Shown: positions 42,982 to 51,976, counted from the stretch's first letter. The stretch: DNA of 61,777 bases from Streptomyces bungoensis (GCF_001514215.1 NZ_KQ948879.1:1-61777); one strand, 5' to 3'. Notes: generated by a model from the sequence alone, not told the origin. Numbers and translations are program-made.

Positions 42982-43004
42982 CTATCAGGCAGGGTCCCTG
43001 ATAG
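42982..43004. promoter_or_regulatory. Operator-like inverted repeat between ROK and MFS genes
   Basis: CTATCAGG, seven bases, CCTGATAG: a perfect 8-bp inverted repeat centred in the 133-bp divergent gap, in an AT-rich patch with TATC/TAGTTTAC -10-like sequences. Best candidate for the ROK binding site. Confidence 0.65.
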
Positions 43005-43071
43005 TTTACGGCGGTACTTCACGGCGGTGCCGCGAGCGCGCGGCGGGGAACTCCTCAGGAGGGGCTGGACC

Positions 43072-44286
43072 ATGAGTGAGGCGGACTTCTCACGCGAGGA
43101 GGTCAGGCGCGCCCGGTACGCCGTGGCGGCCGTGTTCGCCGTGCACGGCGCGGTGACCGGATCCTTCGCGACCCGCGTGCCCTGGGTCCAGGACCACGCC
43201 TCGCTCGGCGCCGGCCAACTGGGGTTCGCGCTGGCGTTCGGCGCGTTCGGCGCGTCCTGTTCGATGCCGCTCGCGGGCCGGATCAGCCACACCTTCGGCA
43301 GCCGCACGGCCCTGCGCGGGCTGATCGCGCTGTGGACGGTCTCGCTGATCCTGCCGGCCCTCGCGCCGAACCTGTACACGCTGTGCCTGGCGATGTTCGC
43401 CTACGGCGCGAGCGCGGGCATGGCGGACGTGGCGATGAACGCGCTGGGTGTCGAGGTCGAGCGGCGGCTCCACCGGTCGATCATGTCGGGGCTGCACGGG
43501 ATGTGGAGCGCGGGCGCGCTCGTCGGCTCGGCCGCCGGCACGCTCGCCGCGCACCTCGGCTCGGACGCCCGCGTGCACTTCGCGTGCGCGGCGGCCGTGC
43601 TGACCCTGCTCGGCGTGCTGGCCGGCGGCTGGGTCCTCGACGTGCAGCCGACCGAGGACGAGGAGCCGCCGCCCCGCTTCGCGCTGCCGCCCCGCTCGGC
43701 CCTGCTGATCGGCGCGGTCGGCTTCTGCGCGGTGTTCGCCGAGGGGGCCAGCCTGGACTGGTCGGCGGTGTTCCTGCGGGATCGGCTCGACAGTTCGGCC
43801 GGTGTGGCGGCCGCGTCGACGACCGGGTTCATGCTGACCATGGCGGTGGCCCGGATAGCCGGGGACGCGGTGGTCAACCGCTTCGGCGCGGTCCGCACCG
43901 TGCGCGCCGGCGGTGTGCTGGCCGTGCTGGGCGGCCTGCTGGTCGTCGTGGCCGGCAACGCCGCGACGGCGATGACCGGGTTCGCGCTGATGGGGCTCGG
44001 CATCGCCGTGGTCGTCCCGCTGTGCTTCGCGGCGGCCGGGCACGCGGGGCCCAACCCCAGCCAGGCCATCGCGGGCGTGGCGACCATCACGTACACCTCG
44101 GGACTGGTCGCGCCCAGCCTGATCGGCGGAGTGGCGCAGGCGACCAGCCTGATGGTCTCGTTCTGCGTCGTCACGGCGCTGGCCTGCGGGCTGGCCGTGT
44201 TCGCGGGCGTGCTGCGCACCGCCGAGCGGGCGGGCCGCGGCGAGGTCAGCCTGCAGGACGCAGCAGTTCCCGGCCCACGGCCCTGA
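43072..44286 (+). CDS. MFS transporter, YbjJ-like
   Basis: 404 residues, 12 helices. Features are ATRVPWVQDHASLGAGQLGF near 35, the ADVAMNALGVEVERRL stretch near 120, SGLHGMWSAGALVGS near 140, and NRFGAVRTVRAGGVLAVLGG near 265. TCAGGAGGGG precedes the ATG. Divergent from the ROK regulator, so probably induced by the ROK ligand (often a sugar). The substrate is unknown. The 3' end overlaps the convergent thioesterase by 41 bases. Confidence 0.87.
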   Translation: MSEADFSREEVRRARYAVAAVFAVHGAVTGSFATRVPWVQDHASLGAGQLGFALAFGAFGASCSMPLAGRISHTFGSRTALRGLIALWTVSLILPALAPNLYTLCLAMFAYGASAGMADVAMNALGVEVERRLHRSIMSGLHGMWSAGALVGSAAGTLAAHLGSDARVHFACAAAVLTLLGVLAGGWVLDVQPTEDEEPPPRFALPPRSALLIGAVGFCAVFAEGASLDWSAVFLRDRLDSSAGVAAASTTGFMLTMAVARIAGDAVVNRFGAVRTVRAGGVLAVLGGLLVVVAGNAATAMTGFALMGLGIAVVVPLCFAAAGHAGPNPSQAIAGVATITYTSGLVAPSLIGGVAQATSLMVSFCVVTALACGLAVFAGVLRTAERAGRGEVSLQDAAVPGPRP

Positions 44287-44704
44287 AGGCCTCGCTCCAG
44301 GGGGCGGGCCGCAGCGTCGCCGCGTCCAGCCGGACCAGCACCCGGGAGCCCCGCGCGTACGTCTGCGTCCCGTCGGCCGAGCAGAAGCGGAAGCCGTAGG
44401 TGAGCCCGGTGTTGCCGAGCCGTTCCAGCCAGAGGTGGACGGCGTAGGTGCCCGGGCGGGTCACCGGGGCCTCGTAGCCGATGCGCAGCTCGCGGACCGC
44501 GTTGCAGGCGTCGCCGGCGGCCTGCCAGTCGCCGTCGAAGCGGACGCCGTGCCCGCTCCACAGCTCGGTCCAGGCGCGCTCGACCATCAGCGGGTAGCGG
44601 GCGTTGTGCAGGAGCCCGAGCGCGTCCAGGTCGTCGAAGTGGACGGTGACGGGGATCAGCCGGCCGTAGGAGACGGTGGGGGCGGTCGGGGCTTCGGCGG
44701 TCAC
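44246..44704 (-). CDS. 4HBT-family acyl-CoA thioesterase
   Basis: 152 residues with a hot-dog fold. The FDDLDALGLLHNARYPLMVE block at about residues 21-40 holds the catalytic Asp of the 4-hydroxybenzoyl-CoA thioesterase family. The GTG start lies nine bases after CAGGAG. It would hydrolyse an acyl-CoA. A TetR-type palindrome sits 58 bases upstream of the start codon. Confidence 0.87.
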   Translation of the reverse strand: MTAEAPTAPTVSYGRLIPVTVHFDDLDALGLLHNARYPLMVERAWTELWSGHGVRFDGDWQAAGDACNAVRELRIGYEAPVTRPGTYAVHLWLERLGNTGLTYGFRFCSADGTQTYARGSRVLVRLDAATLRPAPWSEAFRAVGRELLRPAG

Positions 44705-44761
44705 GAGAGGGGCTCCTGAACGTTGCTGGCGGGGCGTGCTCACCCCCGGGCACATCCGAGT

Positions 44762-44777
44762 CTAAGCGACCGCTCAG
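44762..44777. promoter_or_regulatory. TetR-type operator-like palindrome upstream of thioesterase
   Basis: CTAAGCG-AC-CGCTCAG, one mismatch from a perfect inverted repeat. Same general form as the site before the acyl-CoA dehydrogenase. Confidence 0.5.
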
Positions 44778-44896
44778 GAGACCCCCGCCGGGAAGGCCGC
44801 TGGTCAGACCGGCCCCTCCCGCCCCGGCAGCCCGGCACCGCACCCCTGACAATGGGGTGGACCGTCTTCACGTACGTAAGAAAGCGAAACCCCACC

Positions 44897-46288
44897 ATGG
44901 ACCTCGGCGTGCGCTGGAAGCTGCACGGTGACGGGCGTACGCCCGCGCCCGGAGCGGTGGTACGCCCCGACGAACGGCTCTCCTGGCCGCGCACGGTGGG
45001 CCTGGGCGCCCAGCACGTCGTGGCGATGTTCGGGGCGTCGTTCGTCGCCCCTGTGCTGATGGGCCTCGATCCGAACCTCGCCATCATGATGTCGGGCGTG
45101 GCGACCGTGATCTTCCTGCTCGCCACCCGCGGCCGGGTGCCGAGCTACCTGGGCTGCTCCCTGTCGTTCGTCGGCGTGGCCGCCGTCATCCGCGCCCAGG
45201 GCGGTACGAGCGCGACGGTGACCGGCGCGGTCCTCGTGGTCGGTGCCGTGCTGTTCCTGGTGGGGCTCGCGGTGCAGCGCTTCGGGGCGCGGATCATCCA
45301 CGCCGCGATGCCGCCGGTCGTCACCGGCGCGGTCGTGATGCTCATCGGCTTCAACCTGGCCCCGGTGACGGCGTCGACGTACTGGCCGCAGGACCAGTGG
45401 ACGGCGCTGCTGGTGATGTTCTTCACCGGCCTGGCCGTGGTCGGCCTGCGCGGCTTCTGGTCGCGCATCGCCATCTTCCTCGGCCTGGTCTTCGGCTACG
45501 GCATCTCCTGGGCCTTCGACCGGATCTTCGGCAGGATCCACTCGGTGGACGCGAGCGGCAAGCTCACCGACCACTGGCGGCTGGACCTGTCCGGCGTCTC
45601 CAAGGCCGACTGGATCGGCCTGCCCTCCTTCCACGGGCCGTCGTTCCAGTGGTCGGCGGTCCTGGTCGCGCTGCCGGTCGTCATCGCGCTGATCGCGGAG
45701 AACGCGGGCCACGTCAAGGCGGTCGGCGAGATGACCGGCCAGTCACTGGACGACAAGCTCGGCACGGCGATCTCGGCCGACGGCGTGGCCTCCGTGCTGT
45801 CGACCGCCGTGGGCGGCCCGCCCAACACCACCTACTCCGAGAACATCGGCGTGATGGCCGCGACCCGCGTCTACTCCACCGCCGCCTACTGGGCCGCCGC
45901 CGGCTTCGCGCTGCTCTTCGGCGTCTGCCCCAAGTTCGGCGCGGTCGTGGCGGCGATCCCGGGCGGCGTCCTCGGCGGCATCACGGTCATCCTGTACGGC
46001 ATGATCGGCCTGCTCGGCGCGCAGATCTGGCTGCACGCCGGAGTGGACCTGCGCAACCCGCTGAACCTGGTGCCGGCCGCCGCGGGCATCATCATCGGCG
46101 TCGGCAACGTCACCCTGAAGTTCACCGACCACTTCTCGCTCAGCGGCATCGCGCTCGGCACCCTGGTCGTCATCACCGGCTACCACGCGCTGCGGGCCTT
46201 CGCGCCCGCGCACCTGAAGCAGCAGGAGCCGCTGCTGGACGAGGGCACGTCCGCGTACGACGAGAGCGCCGAGCGCGCCGAGCCGTAG
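44897..46288 (+). CDS. NCS2 uracil/xanthine permease
   Basis: 463 residues, 14-helix NCS2 fold. LGAQHVVAMFGASFVAPVLM lies near residue 36, ALIAENAGHVKAVGEMTGQ near 265, the family signature GGPPNTTYSENIGVMAATRV near 310, and AAIPGGVLGGITVILYGMIG near 355. The QHVVAMFG and NTTYSENIG variants are of the uracil type rather than xanthine. The ATG reading DLGVRWKLH is chosen; an earlier in-frame ATG at 44849 is possible. Confidence 0.92.
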   Translation: MDLGVRWKLHGDGRTPAPGAVVRPDERLSWPRTVGLGAQHVVAMFGASFVAPVLMGLDPNLAIMMSGVATVIFLLATRGRVPSYLGCSLSFVGVAAVIRAQGGTSATVTGAVLVVGAVLFLVGLAVQRFGARIIHAAMPPVVTGAVVMLIGFNLAPVTASTYWPQDQWTALLVMFFTGLAVVGLRGFWSRIAIFLGLVFGYGISWAFDRIFGRIHSVDASGKLTDHWRLDLSGVSKADWIGLPSFHGPSFQWSAVLVALPVVIALIAENAGHVKAVGEMTGQSLDDKLGTAISADGVASVLSTAVGGPPNTTYSENIGVMAATRVYSTAAYWAAAGFALLFGVCPKFGAVVAAIPGGVLGGITVILYGMIGLLGAQIWLHAGVDLRNPLNLVPAAAGIIIGVGNVTLKFTDHFSLSGIALGTLVVITGYHALRAFAPAHLKQQEPLLDEGTSAYDESAERAEP

Positions 46289-46388
46289 GCACGGGGCGGA
46301 CCGCCGGCCCGCCCCCGCGTTCCCCCGTTCCGGGGAAGCGCCGGGCCGGTCGCCGTGCGGGGCGGTCCGGGACTGGGACCCTTCCCCC

Positions 46389-47075
46389 ATGGCGCAGCTG
46401 GAACACTTCACCGCCCCCGTCGGCACCGTGCTCACGCGGATGCGGGCCCTCGACGCGGAGTTGCCCGAGCGGGACGGGGTCGCCGTGTTCAACCGCGTCT
46501 ACCTCGCCGTCACCGAGGAGGTCGTCCGGGGCCTGGCGGCCGGGGAGTTCACCGACCCGCGGGCGGCGAGCGCGCTGGACGTGCGGTTCGCCGAGCGGTA
46601 CCTGGCGGCGGTCGACGCGGTGGCCGGCGGGCACCGGCCGCCGGCCTGCTGGCGGCCGCTGTTCCAGTTCCGGCGCCATCCCGGCGTACGGCCCCTGCAG
46701 TTCGCGCTCGCGGGCGTCAACGCGCACATCGGGCACGACCTGGCGCTCGCCGTGGTGGACGCCTGCCGCACCCTCGGGTGCGAACCGGCCGCCCTGGAGG
46801 GCGAGTTCGAGCGGGTGGGCGAGCTCCTCGTCGCGCTGGAGGAGCGGGTCCGCGAGGATCTGATGCCGGGCCCCGACCTGCTCCAGGTCGCCGATCCGCT
46901 CACCCATCTGCTGGGCTCCTGGAGCCTGGAGCGCGCCCGGGAGGCCAGCTGGGCCGCGGCCCGGGCGCTCTGGGCGCTGCGCCACTGCGCGGACGTCGCC
47001 GAGGAGTTCACCGAGCGCCTGGACGCGGCCGTCGGTTTCGCGGGGCGCATGCTGCTCACCCCGCTCCCCGACTGA
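46389..47075 (+). CDS. DUF5995 family protein
   Basis: 228 residues, helical and soluble. Family features are VAVFNRVYLAVTEEVVRGL near 31, the WRPLFQFRRHPGVRPLQFAL stretch near 88, and AGVNAHIGHDLALAVVDAC near 109, whose histidines could bind metal. Its function is unknown. The ATG reads AQLEHFTAP. 100 bp after the permease. Confidence 0.82.
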   Translation: MAQLEHFTAPVGTVLTRMRALDAELPERDGVAVFNRVYLAVTEEVVRGLAAGEFTDPRAASALDVRFAERYLAAVDAVAGGHRPPACWRPLFQFRRHPGVRPLQFALAGVNAHIGHDLALAVVDACRTLGCEPAALEGEFERVGELLVALEERVREDLMPGPDLLQVADPLTHLLGSWSLERAREASWAAARALWALRHCADVAEEFTERLDAAVGFAGRMLLTPLPD

Positions 47076-47092
47076 GCCGCCTCCGGGCGGCT
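47075..47092. terminator. Short hairpin between convergent genes
   Basis: AGCCGCC-TCCG-GGCGGCT, a 7-bp perfect stem in the 22-bp gap between the DUF5995 gene and davB. A possible terminator in both directions; no T-run. Confidence 0.45.
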
Positions 47093-47097
47093 GCCGC

Positions 47098-48795
47098 TCA
47101 GTCCTCGGGGAGTTCCACCGGGGCGATGTCCTCGTAGACGTCACCGGGGCCGGGGTTGGTCGCGTCGGTCGCGCCGCCGAAGTGGTGCATCACGCCCCAG
47201 ACCGCGTTGAGCGCGGTCTGCACGGCGCCCTCGGCCCAGCCGGCCGTCCAGGAGATGTCGTCGCCGGCCAGGAAGATGCCCCGCTTGTCCTCGGGCAGCC
47301 GGTCCTGCATGAAGTGCGTGAACAGGCGCCGCTGGTAGCGGTAGTGGCCGGGCAGGTTGGCCTTGAACGCGCCCATGAAGTAGGGCTCGTTCTCCCAGGA
47401 GACCGTCACCGGGTTGCCGATGACGTGCTTCCTGATGTCGACCTTCGGGTAGATCTCGCCGAGCGACTTCAGCATGACCTCCATCCGCTCGTTCGCGGAC
47501 AGCGGCAGCCACTTCAGGCTGTCGTCGCACCAGGTGTAGGACAGGCAGATGACGGCGGGCTTGTCCGGGCCGTCGTCCAGCAGGTAGGTGCCGCGGGTCA
47601 TGCGGTCGGTGAGCGTCATCGACATGACGTCCCGGCCGGTCTCCTCGTCCTTGTCCAGCCAGAACGGCCGGTCGACGGGCACGAAGAGCTTGCTGGACTC
47701 CATGTAGTGGGTGCGCTCGATCGCCGTCCAGTGGTCGATCGGGAAGAGCGAGTCGTCGCAGGCGATCTTGGACAGCAGCATCCAGGACTGGGCGGTGAAG
47801 ATCGCCGCCCGGTACGTGCGGATGTCGCCGCCCGCGTCCGTGACGGTGATCCGGTTGCCGGCGGTGCGGTGCAGCCGGGTCACGGCCGGGCGCGGTTCGC
47901 CGTCGACGTGCAGGGACTTCAGCGAGGTGCCGTAGGGCCAGTGGACGATCTTCTCCGGCTCGCGCTCCCAGAGCCGGAGCGGCAGCTGCTGGGAGCCGCC
48001 GACGATGCCGCGGTGGTGGTCGTCGGCCTCGGTGTAGACGACGCGGAGGATCTCCAGGATGGAGTTCGGGAAGTCGGTGTCCCAGCCGCCGGTGCCGAAG
48101 CCGACCTGGCCGAAGATCTCGCGGTGCCGGAAGGACTTGAAGGCCTCGGAGTCGCAGAGGAAGCCGTAGAAGGTCTGGTTGTCGAGCTTCTCGACCAGCT
48201 TCGCCCAGATCTCGCGGATGCGCGGCACGTCCCGCTCGCGCATGGCGCGGTTCATGTCGGAGAAGTCGGCGCCCTCCTCCAGGCACTTGTTCCAGGCCGC
48301 GGCGACGTCCCGGTAGACCTGGGGCAGGTCGTCGATGGTCTCGGCGTAGTGCGACTCGCCCTTGAGGTCGACCACGGTGGACGGGGTCGCCTCGGCCAGC
48401 GGGTTCGGGAACGGCCTGGTCTCCAGGCCGACCAGGTCGATGTAGTGCTGCAGGGCGGTGGAGGACGGCGGGAAGCGCATGGCGCCCATCTCGGCCGTCA
48501 GCGACTCGTCGCAGCCCTCGAAGCCGACGGTGCGCAGCCGGCCGCCGAGCTGGTCGGCCTCGTAGACGACGGGCTTGAGGCCCATCTTCATCAGCTCGTA
48601 CGCGGCGACGACGCCGGACAGGCCGCCGCCGATGACGGCGACCTCGGTGCCGTGCTCGGTCGCGGGGACCTGGCCGAGGCCGGCCGGGTGGGCGAGGAAG
48701 TCGTCGTAGGCGTAGGGGAAGTCCGGGCCGAACATGGTGATCGGCGGCTGCTGCTCGTCGGCGTGCTCGACGGCGTTGGGCACCGTGGAGGTCAT
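47098..48795 (-). CDS. davB: L-lysine 2-monooxygenase-like FAD amine oxidase
   Basis: 565 residues, FAD-dependent. It would convert L-lysine to 5-aminovaleramide with CO2 release. The ADP-binding GxGxxG is VAVIGGGLSGVVAAYELMKM near residue 52, followed by EMGAMRFPPSSTALQHYIDL near 104. The sequence follows the Pseudomonas DavB pattern throughout: ITMFGPDFPYAYDDFLAHPA at the start, QVGFGTGGWDTDFPNSILEI near 235, TDRMTRGTYLLDDG near 400, and GAVQTALNAVWGVMHHFGG near the end. AAGGAG precedes the ATG. The adjacent davA supports lysine over tryptophan as substrate. Confidence 0.87.
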   Translation of the reverse strand: MTSTVPNAVEHADEQQPPITMFGPDFPYAYDDFLAHPAGLGQVPATEHGTEVAVIGGGLSGVVAAYELMKMGLKPVVYEADQLGGRLRTVGFEGCDESLTAEMGAMRFPPSSTALQHYIDLVGLETRPFPNPLAEATPSTVVDLKGESHYAETIDDLPQVYRDVAAAWNKCLEEGADFSDMNRAMRERDVPRIREIWAKLVEKLDNQTFYGFLCDSEAFKSFRHREIFGQVGFGTGGWDTDFPNSILEILRVVYTEADDHHRGIVGGSQQLPLRLWEREPEKIVHWPYGTSLKSLHVDGEPRPAVTRLHRTAGNRITVTDAGGDIRTYRAAIFTAQSWMLLSKIACDDSLFPIDHWTAIERTHYMESSKLFVPVDRPFWLDKDEETGRDVMSMTLTDRMTRGTYLLDDGPDKPAVICLSYTWCDDSLKWLPLSANERMEVMLKSLGEIYPKVDIRKHVIGNPVTVSWENEPYFMGAFKANLPGHYRYQRRLFTHFMQDRLPEDKRGIFLAGDDISWTAGWAEGAVQTALNAVWGVMHHFGGATDATNPGPGDVYEDIAPVELPED

Positions 48796-48853
48796 GGGGT
48801 ACGGACTCCTTGCGCGGGGTGGTTCGGGGAGGGGCTCAGGGGGCTCGGGGGAT

Positions 48854-49642
48854 TCAGGCCAGGGACCCGTACAGGCCGGGGCGGCGGTCCTTCAGGTACG
48901 GGTTCGCCTCGCGGGAGGCCGCCAGGAAGGCGGGGTCGGCGTCGGCGAACACCAGTTCCTCGCCGCGTCCGGCGCGGGCGCGGGCGACGCCGTCGGGACC
49001 GGCCAGGACGGACAGCCCGACGAACTCGAAGTCGCCCTCCGCACCGGCCCGGTTGACGTACGCGACGTACATCTGGTTCTCCCAGGCCCGCACCGGCACG
49101 AGGGACTCGGCGACGAACTGGAAGGGGTGCATCTGCGCCGTCGGCACGACGAGGAGATCGGTGCCGGCCAGGGCGTGGGCGCGGACGTTCTCCGGGAACT
49201 CGACGTCGTAGCAGATCATCAGGCCGACGGTCAGGCCGTTCAGCTCGGCCTGGACGACGGGCTGGTCGCCGGGCGTGAAGTGGTCGCGCTCGAAGCCGCC
49301 GAAGAGGTGGGTCTTGCGGTAGTTCGCGAGCCGGGTGCCGTCTGCGGAGATCAGCTGGGCGGAGTTGTAGACCGTGTCGCCGTCCCGCTCGGGGTAGCCG
49401 TAGGCGATGGCCAGGCCGTGCCGGGAGGCCAGCCAGGCGATCGCGTCCGCCGCGTCGCCGTCGGCGGGCTCGGCGAGGCGGCCCACGCCGTCGCCGATCG
49501 CGTAGCCGGTGAGGAACATCTCCGGCGCGACGAGCAGCGCGGCACCCGCGGCGGCGGCGCGGCCCGCGGCCTCGTCGAGGACCTTGAGGTTCTCGACGGT
49601 GGAGCCGGGGCGGCCGGAGCTCTGGAGCAGGGCGGTGCGCAT
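48854..49642 (-). CDS. davA: 5-aminovaleramidase-like nitrilase-superfamily amidase
   Basis: 262 residues, carbon-nitrogen hydrolase. The catalytic triad is visible: Glu in VAPEMFLTGYAIGDG near 42, Lys in NYRKTHLFGGFERDHF near 107, Cys in GLMICYDVEFPEN near 141. It would hydrolyse 5-aminovaleramide to 5-aminovalerate. The ATG reading RTALLQSS has GAGGAC upstream; a GTG four codons earlier is weaker. 58 bp before davB on the same strand. Confidence 0.87.
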   Translation of the reverse strand: MRTALLQSSGRPGSTVENLKVLDEAAGRAAAAGAALLVAPEMFLTGYAIGDGVGRLAEPADGDAADAIAWLASRHGLAIAYGYPERDGDTVYNSAQLISADGTRLANYRKTHLFGGFERDHFTPGDQPVVQAELNGLTVGLMICYDVEFPENVRAHALAGTDLLVVPTAQMHPFQFVAESLVPVRAWENQMYVAYVNRAGAEGDFEFVGLSVLAGPDGVARARAGRGEELVFADADPAFLAASREANPYLKDRRPGLYGSLA

Positions 49643-49720
49643 GCGTGTCCTCACCGGAAAAGGGTGGTCTGGGGTCAGTTAGAAGGTACGGTCGGCGCGC
49701 TCGGCCGGACAAGAAGGAGC

Positions 49721-49781
49721 CGTTGCGCGCCGGTGCGCGGTTCGTTGCGTGCCGAGGGCCCCGGACGGCGATTCGTTGCGC
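49721..49781. promoter_or_regulatory. Array of three CGTTGCG motifs upstream of davA
   Basis: CGTTGCG occurs at 49721, 49743 and 49774, all in the same direction (spacings 22 and 31 bp), two of them extended as TTCGTTGCG. They lie 79-140 bp before the davA start. The same motif recurs upstream of the permease gene, so a shared regulator, most likely the local Lrp protein, is inferred. Confidence 0.55.
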
Positions 49782-49916
49782 GTCCCGGGACCGGGCCGCG
49801 GCCCGGCCGGGGGAGGGTGCCCGTCGGGCGTGCCGGGCGGGGAAACACCGGCGCCCCGCGGCGGTGGGGCCACGGGGCGCGGGGTGCGGCGGACGAGGTG
49901 CGCCGGGGAGGTGGGT

Positions 49917-50369
49917 CTAGCCCGGCGCCCCGGAGGAGAAGCGGCGCAGGAGGGGGGAGAGCACCAGCACGGACTTGGTCCGCTCCACGAAGGGCTCCCC
50001 CGCGATGCGCTCCAGCACCCGTTCGAAGTGACGCATGTCGGAGGCGAAGACCTGGGCGATCGCGTCCGCGTCGCCGGTGACGGTGGACGCGGCCACGACC
50101 TCCTGGTAGCGCTCCAGGCCCCGCTGGATGGTCTCGGGCGAGGTGTTGCGCCGGCAGTAGATCTCGATGTAGCCCTCGGTCTCCCAGCCGAGTGCCGCCG
50201 GGTCCACCCGGACGGTGAACCCGGTGATGGCCCCGGTGGCCCGCAGCCGGTCCACGCGCCGCTTCACGGCGGGCGCGGACAGCCCCACCATCTGCCCGAT
50301 GTCCGCGTAGGACCGGCGGGCGTCCTCGGCGAGGGCGTGCACGATACGTTCGTCGAGGTCGTTCAGCAC
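49917..50369 (-). CDS. Lrp/AsnC-family regulator of the lysine cluster
   Basis: 150 residues. N-terminal HTH (DIGQMVGLSAPAVKRRVDRL at about 23-42) and a RAM domain (VAASTVTGDADAIAQVFASD near 92-111) that would bind an amino acid, probably lysine. Lies 27 bp after the permease gene and upstream of davA, all on the minus strand. Lrp proteins form octamers and bind phased repeats, which suits the CGTTGCG arrays on both sides. Confidence 0.9.
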   Translation of the reverse strand: MLNDLDERIVHALAEDARRSYADIGQMVGLSAPAVKRRVDRLRATGAITGFTVRVDPAALGWETEGYIEIYCRRNTSPETIQRGLERYQEVVAASTVTGDADAIAQVFASDMRHFERVLERIAGEPFVERTKSVLVLSPLLRRFSSGAPG

Positions 50370-50396
50370 GGCGGGTGGTTCATTTCTCCGGGTCGG

Positions 50397-51887
50397 TCAC
50401 TTCCGCACCGCCACCGTGACGTCGTCACCGGTCGCGAGGCGGGAACGGCGGTAGCCGTACAGGAAGTAGAACACGAGCCCGACGGCCATCCAGACACCGA
50501 ACACGACCCAGGTGACGGTGGACAGGCTGCCCATCATCCACACGCAGAAGGCGAAGCCGAGCGCGGGCAGCACCGGCGAGAGCGGCACGCGGAAGGTGCG
50601 GTTCATCTCCGGGCGGGTCCGGCGCAGCACCACCACGGCCACGTTGACCAGCGCGAAGGCGAACAGGGTGCCGATGCTCGTGGCGTCGGCCAGCCGGCCC
50701 AGCGGGACGGCGGCCGCGAGGACGCCGCAGAACAGGGAGACGATCACCGTGTTGGCGCGCGGCGCGCCGGTCTTCGGGTGGACCCTGGCGAACACCTTGG
50801 GCACCAGGCCGTCGCGGGACATGGCGAAGAGGATGCGCGTCTGGCCGTAGAGCACGGTGAGGACGACGCTCGCGATGGCGATGACCGCGCAGAAGGCCAG
50901 CAGGGTGCCCCAGAAGCTCTGGCCGGTGACGTCCGTCATGATCTGGGCGAGGGCGGCCTCGGAGTCGTCGAACGTCCGCCACGGCTTGGCGCCGACGGCG
51001 ACGGCGGCGACCAGCACGTACAGGGCGGTCACGATGACCAGGGACAGCATGATGGCGCGGGGCAGGTCGCGCTGGGCGTCCTTCGCCTCCTCGCCGGCGG
51101 TGGAGGCGGCGTCGAAGCCGATGTAGGAGAAGAACAGCGTGGCGCCGGCCGCGCTGACGCCCGCCATGCCCAGCGGCATGAAGTGCGCGTAGTTGCCGGA
51201 CCTGAAGCCCATGAAGCCGATGGCGCAGAACAGCACCAGCGCGGCGATCTTCACGCACACCATGACGGTGTTCGCCCGCGCCGACTCCTTGGCGCCGCCG
51301 AGGAGGAACACCATCGCGAGGACCACGACGATCAGGGCCGGCAGGTTGAAGACACCGCCGTCGACGCCCGGCGGGTTGGCGAGGGCGTCCGGAATGGTGA
51401 CGCCGATCGTGCCGGACAGCAGCTCGTTGAGGTACTCGCCCCAGCCGACGGCCACGGCGGCGACCGAGACGCCGTACTCCAGGAGCAGGCACCAGCCGCA
51501 GACCCAGGCGATCAGTTCGCCCATGGTTGCGTATGCGTACGAGTACGAGGACCCGGAGACCGGGATGGTGCCCGCCAGCTCGGCGTAGGAGAGGGCCGAG
51601 AACAGCGCGGTGAGGCCCGCGATCACGAAGGAGAGGGTGACGGCCGGACCGGCCTTGGGGACGGCCTCGCCGAGCACGACGAAGATGCCGGTCCCGAGGG
51701 TCGCACCGATGCTGATCATGGTCAGCTGCCACAGCCCGAGCGAGCGCCGCAGCGCCCCGCCCTCACCCTGGCCGCCCTCCGCGACCAGGCGTTCCACGGG
51801 TTTGCGGCGCATGAGGCGCGCGGCGACGCCCGGGGACGCGGGGACGGCCGTTCTGGGGTTCTGCGGGGGTGCGCCTTGGTCGAGCAC
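50397..51887 (-). CDS. APC-family cationic amino acid permease
   Basis: 496 residues, 12 to 14 helices, of the CAT-like cationic amino acid branch. LTMISIGATLGTGIFVVLGE lies near 55, YAELAGTIPVSGSSYSYAYA near 99, FFSYIGFDAASTAGEEAKDA near 242, and MSRDGLVPKVFARVHPKTGA near 350. The GTG start follows AAGGAG. First gene of the permease-lrp-davA-davB set, so lysine uptake is the likely job. Confidence 0.9.
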   Translation of the reverse strand: MLDQGAPPQNPRTAVPASPGVAARLMRRKPVERLVAEGGQGEGGALRRSLGLWQLTMISIGATLGTGIFVVLGEAVPKAGPAVTLSFVIAGLTALFSALSYAELAGTIPVSGSSYSYAYATMGELIAWVCGWCLLLEYGVSVAAVAVGWGEYLNELLSGTIGVTIPDALANPPGVDGGVFNLPALIVVVLAMVFLLGGAKESARANTVMVCVKIAALVLFCAIGFMGFRSGNYAHFMPLGMAGVSAAGATLFFSYIGFDAASTAGEEAKDAQRDLPRAIMLSLVIVTALYVLVAAVAVGAKPWRTFDDSEAALAQIMTDVTGQSFWGTLLAFCAVIAIASVVLTVLYGQTRILFAMSRDGLVPKVFARVHPKTGAPRANTVIVSLFCGVLAAAVPLGRLADATSIGTLFAFALVNVAVVVLRRTRPEMNRTFRVPLSPVLPALGFAFCVWMMGSLSTVTWVVFGVWMAVGLVFYFLYGYRRSRLATGDDVTVAVRK

Positions 51888-51976
51888 GCGCTGGCTCCTT
51901 GTCGCCGCCGGTCGGTGCGCGCGGAGACCGGCGGCCGCCTGCCGGGGCAGGGACCACCGAGCGGAAGTCCCCGCCG

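Noticed and set aside
44870..44880. ACGTACGT palindrome before the uracil permease as an operator
   Set aside because: Only eight bases, close to the start, with no second copy or neighbouring regulator.
46289..46388. Terminator after the uracil permease
   Set aside because: GC-rich arms can be paired in several imperfect ways, but no single clean hairpin stands out.
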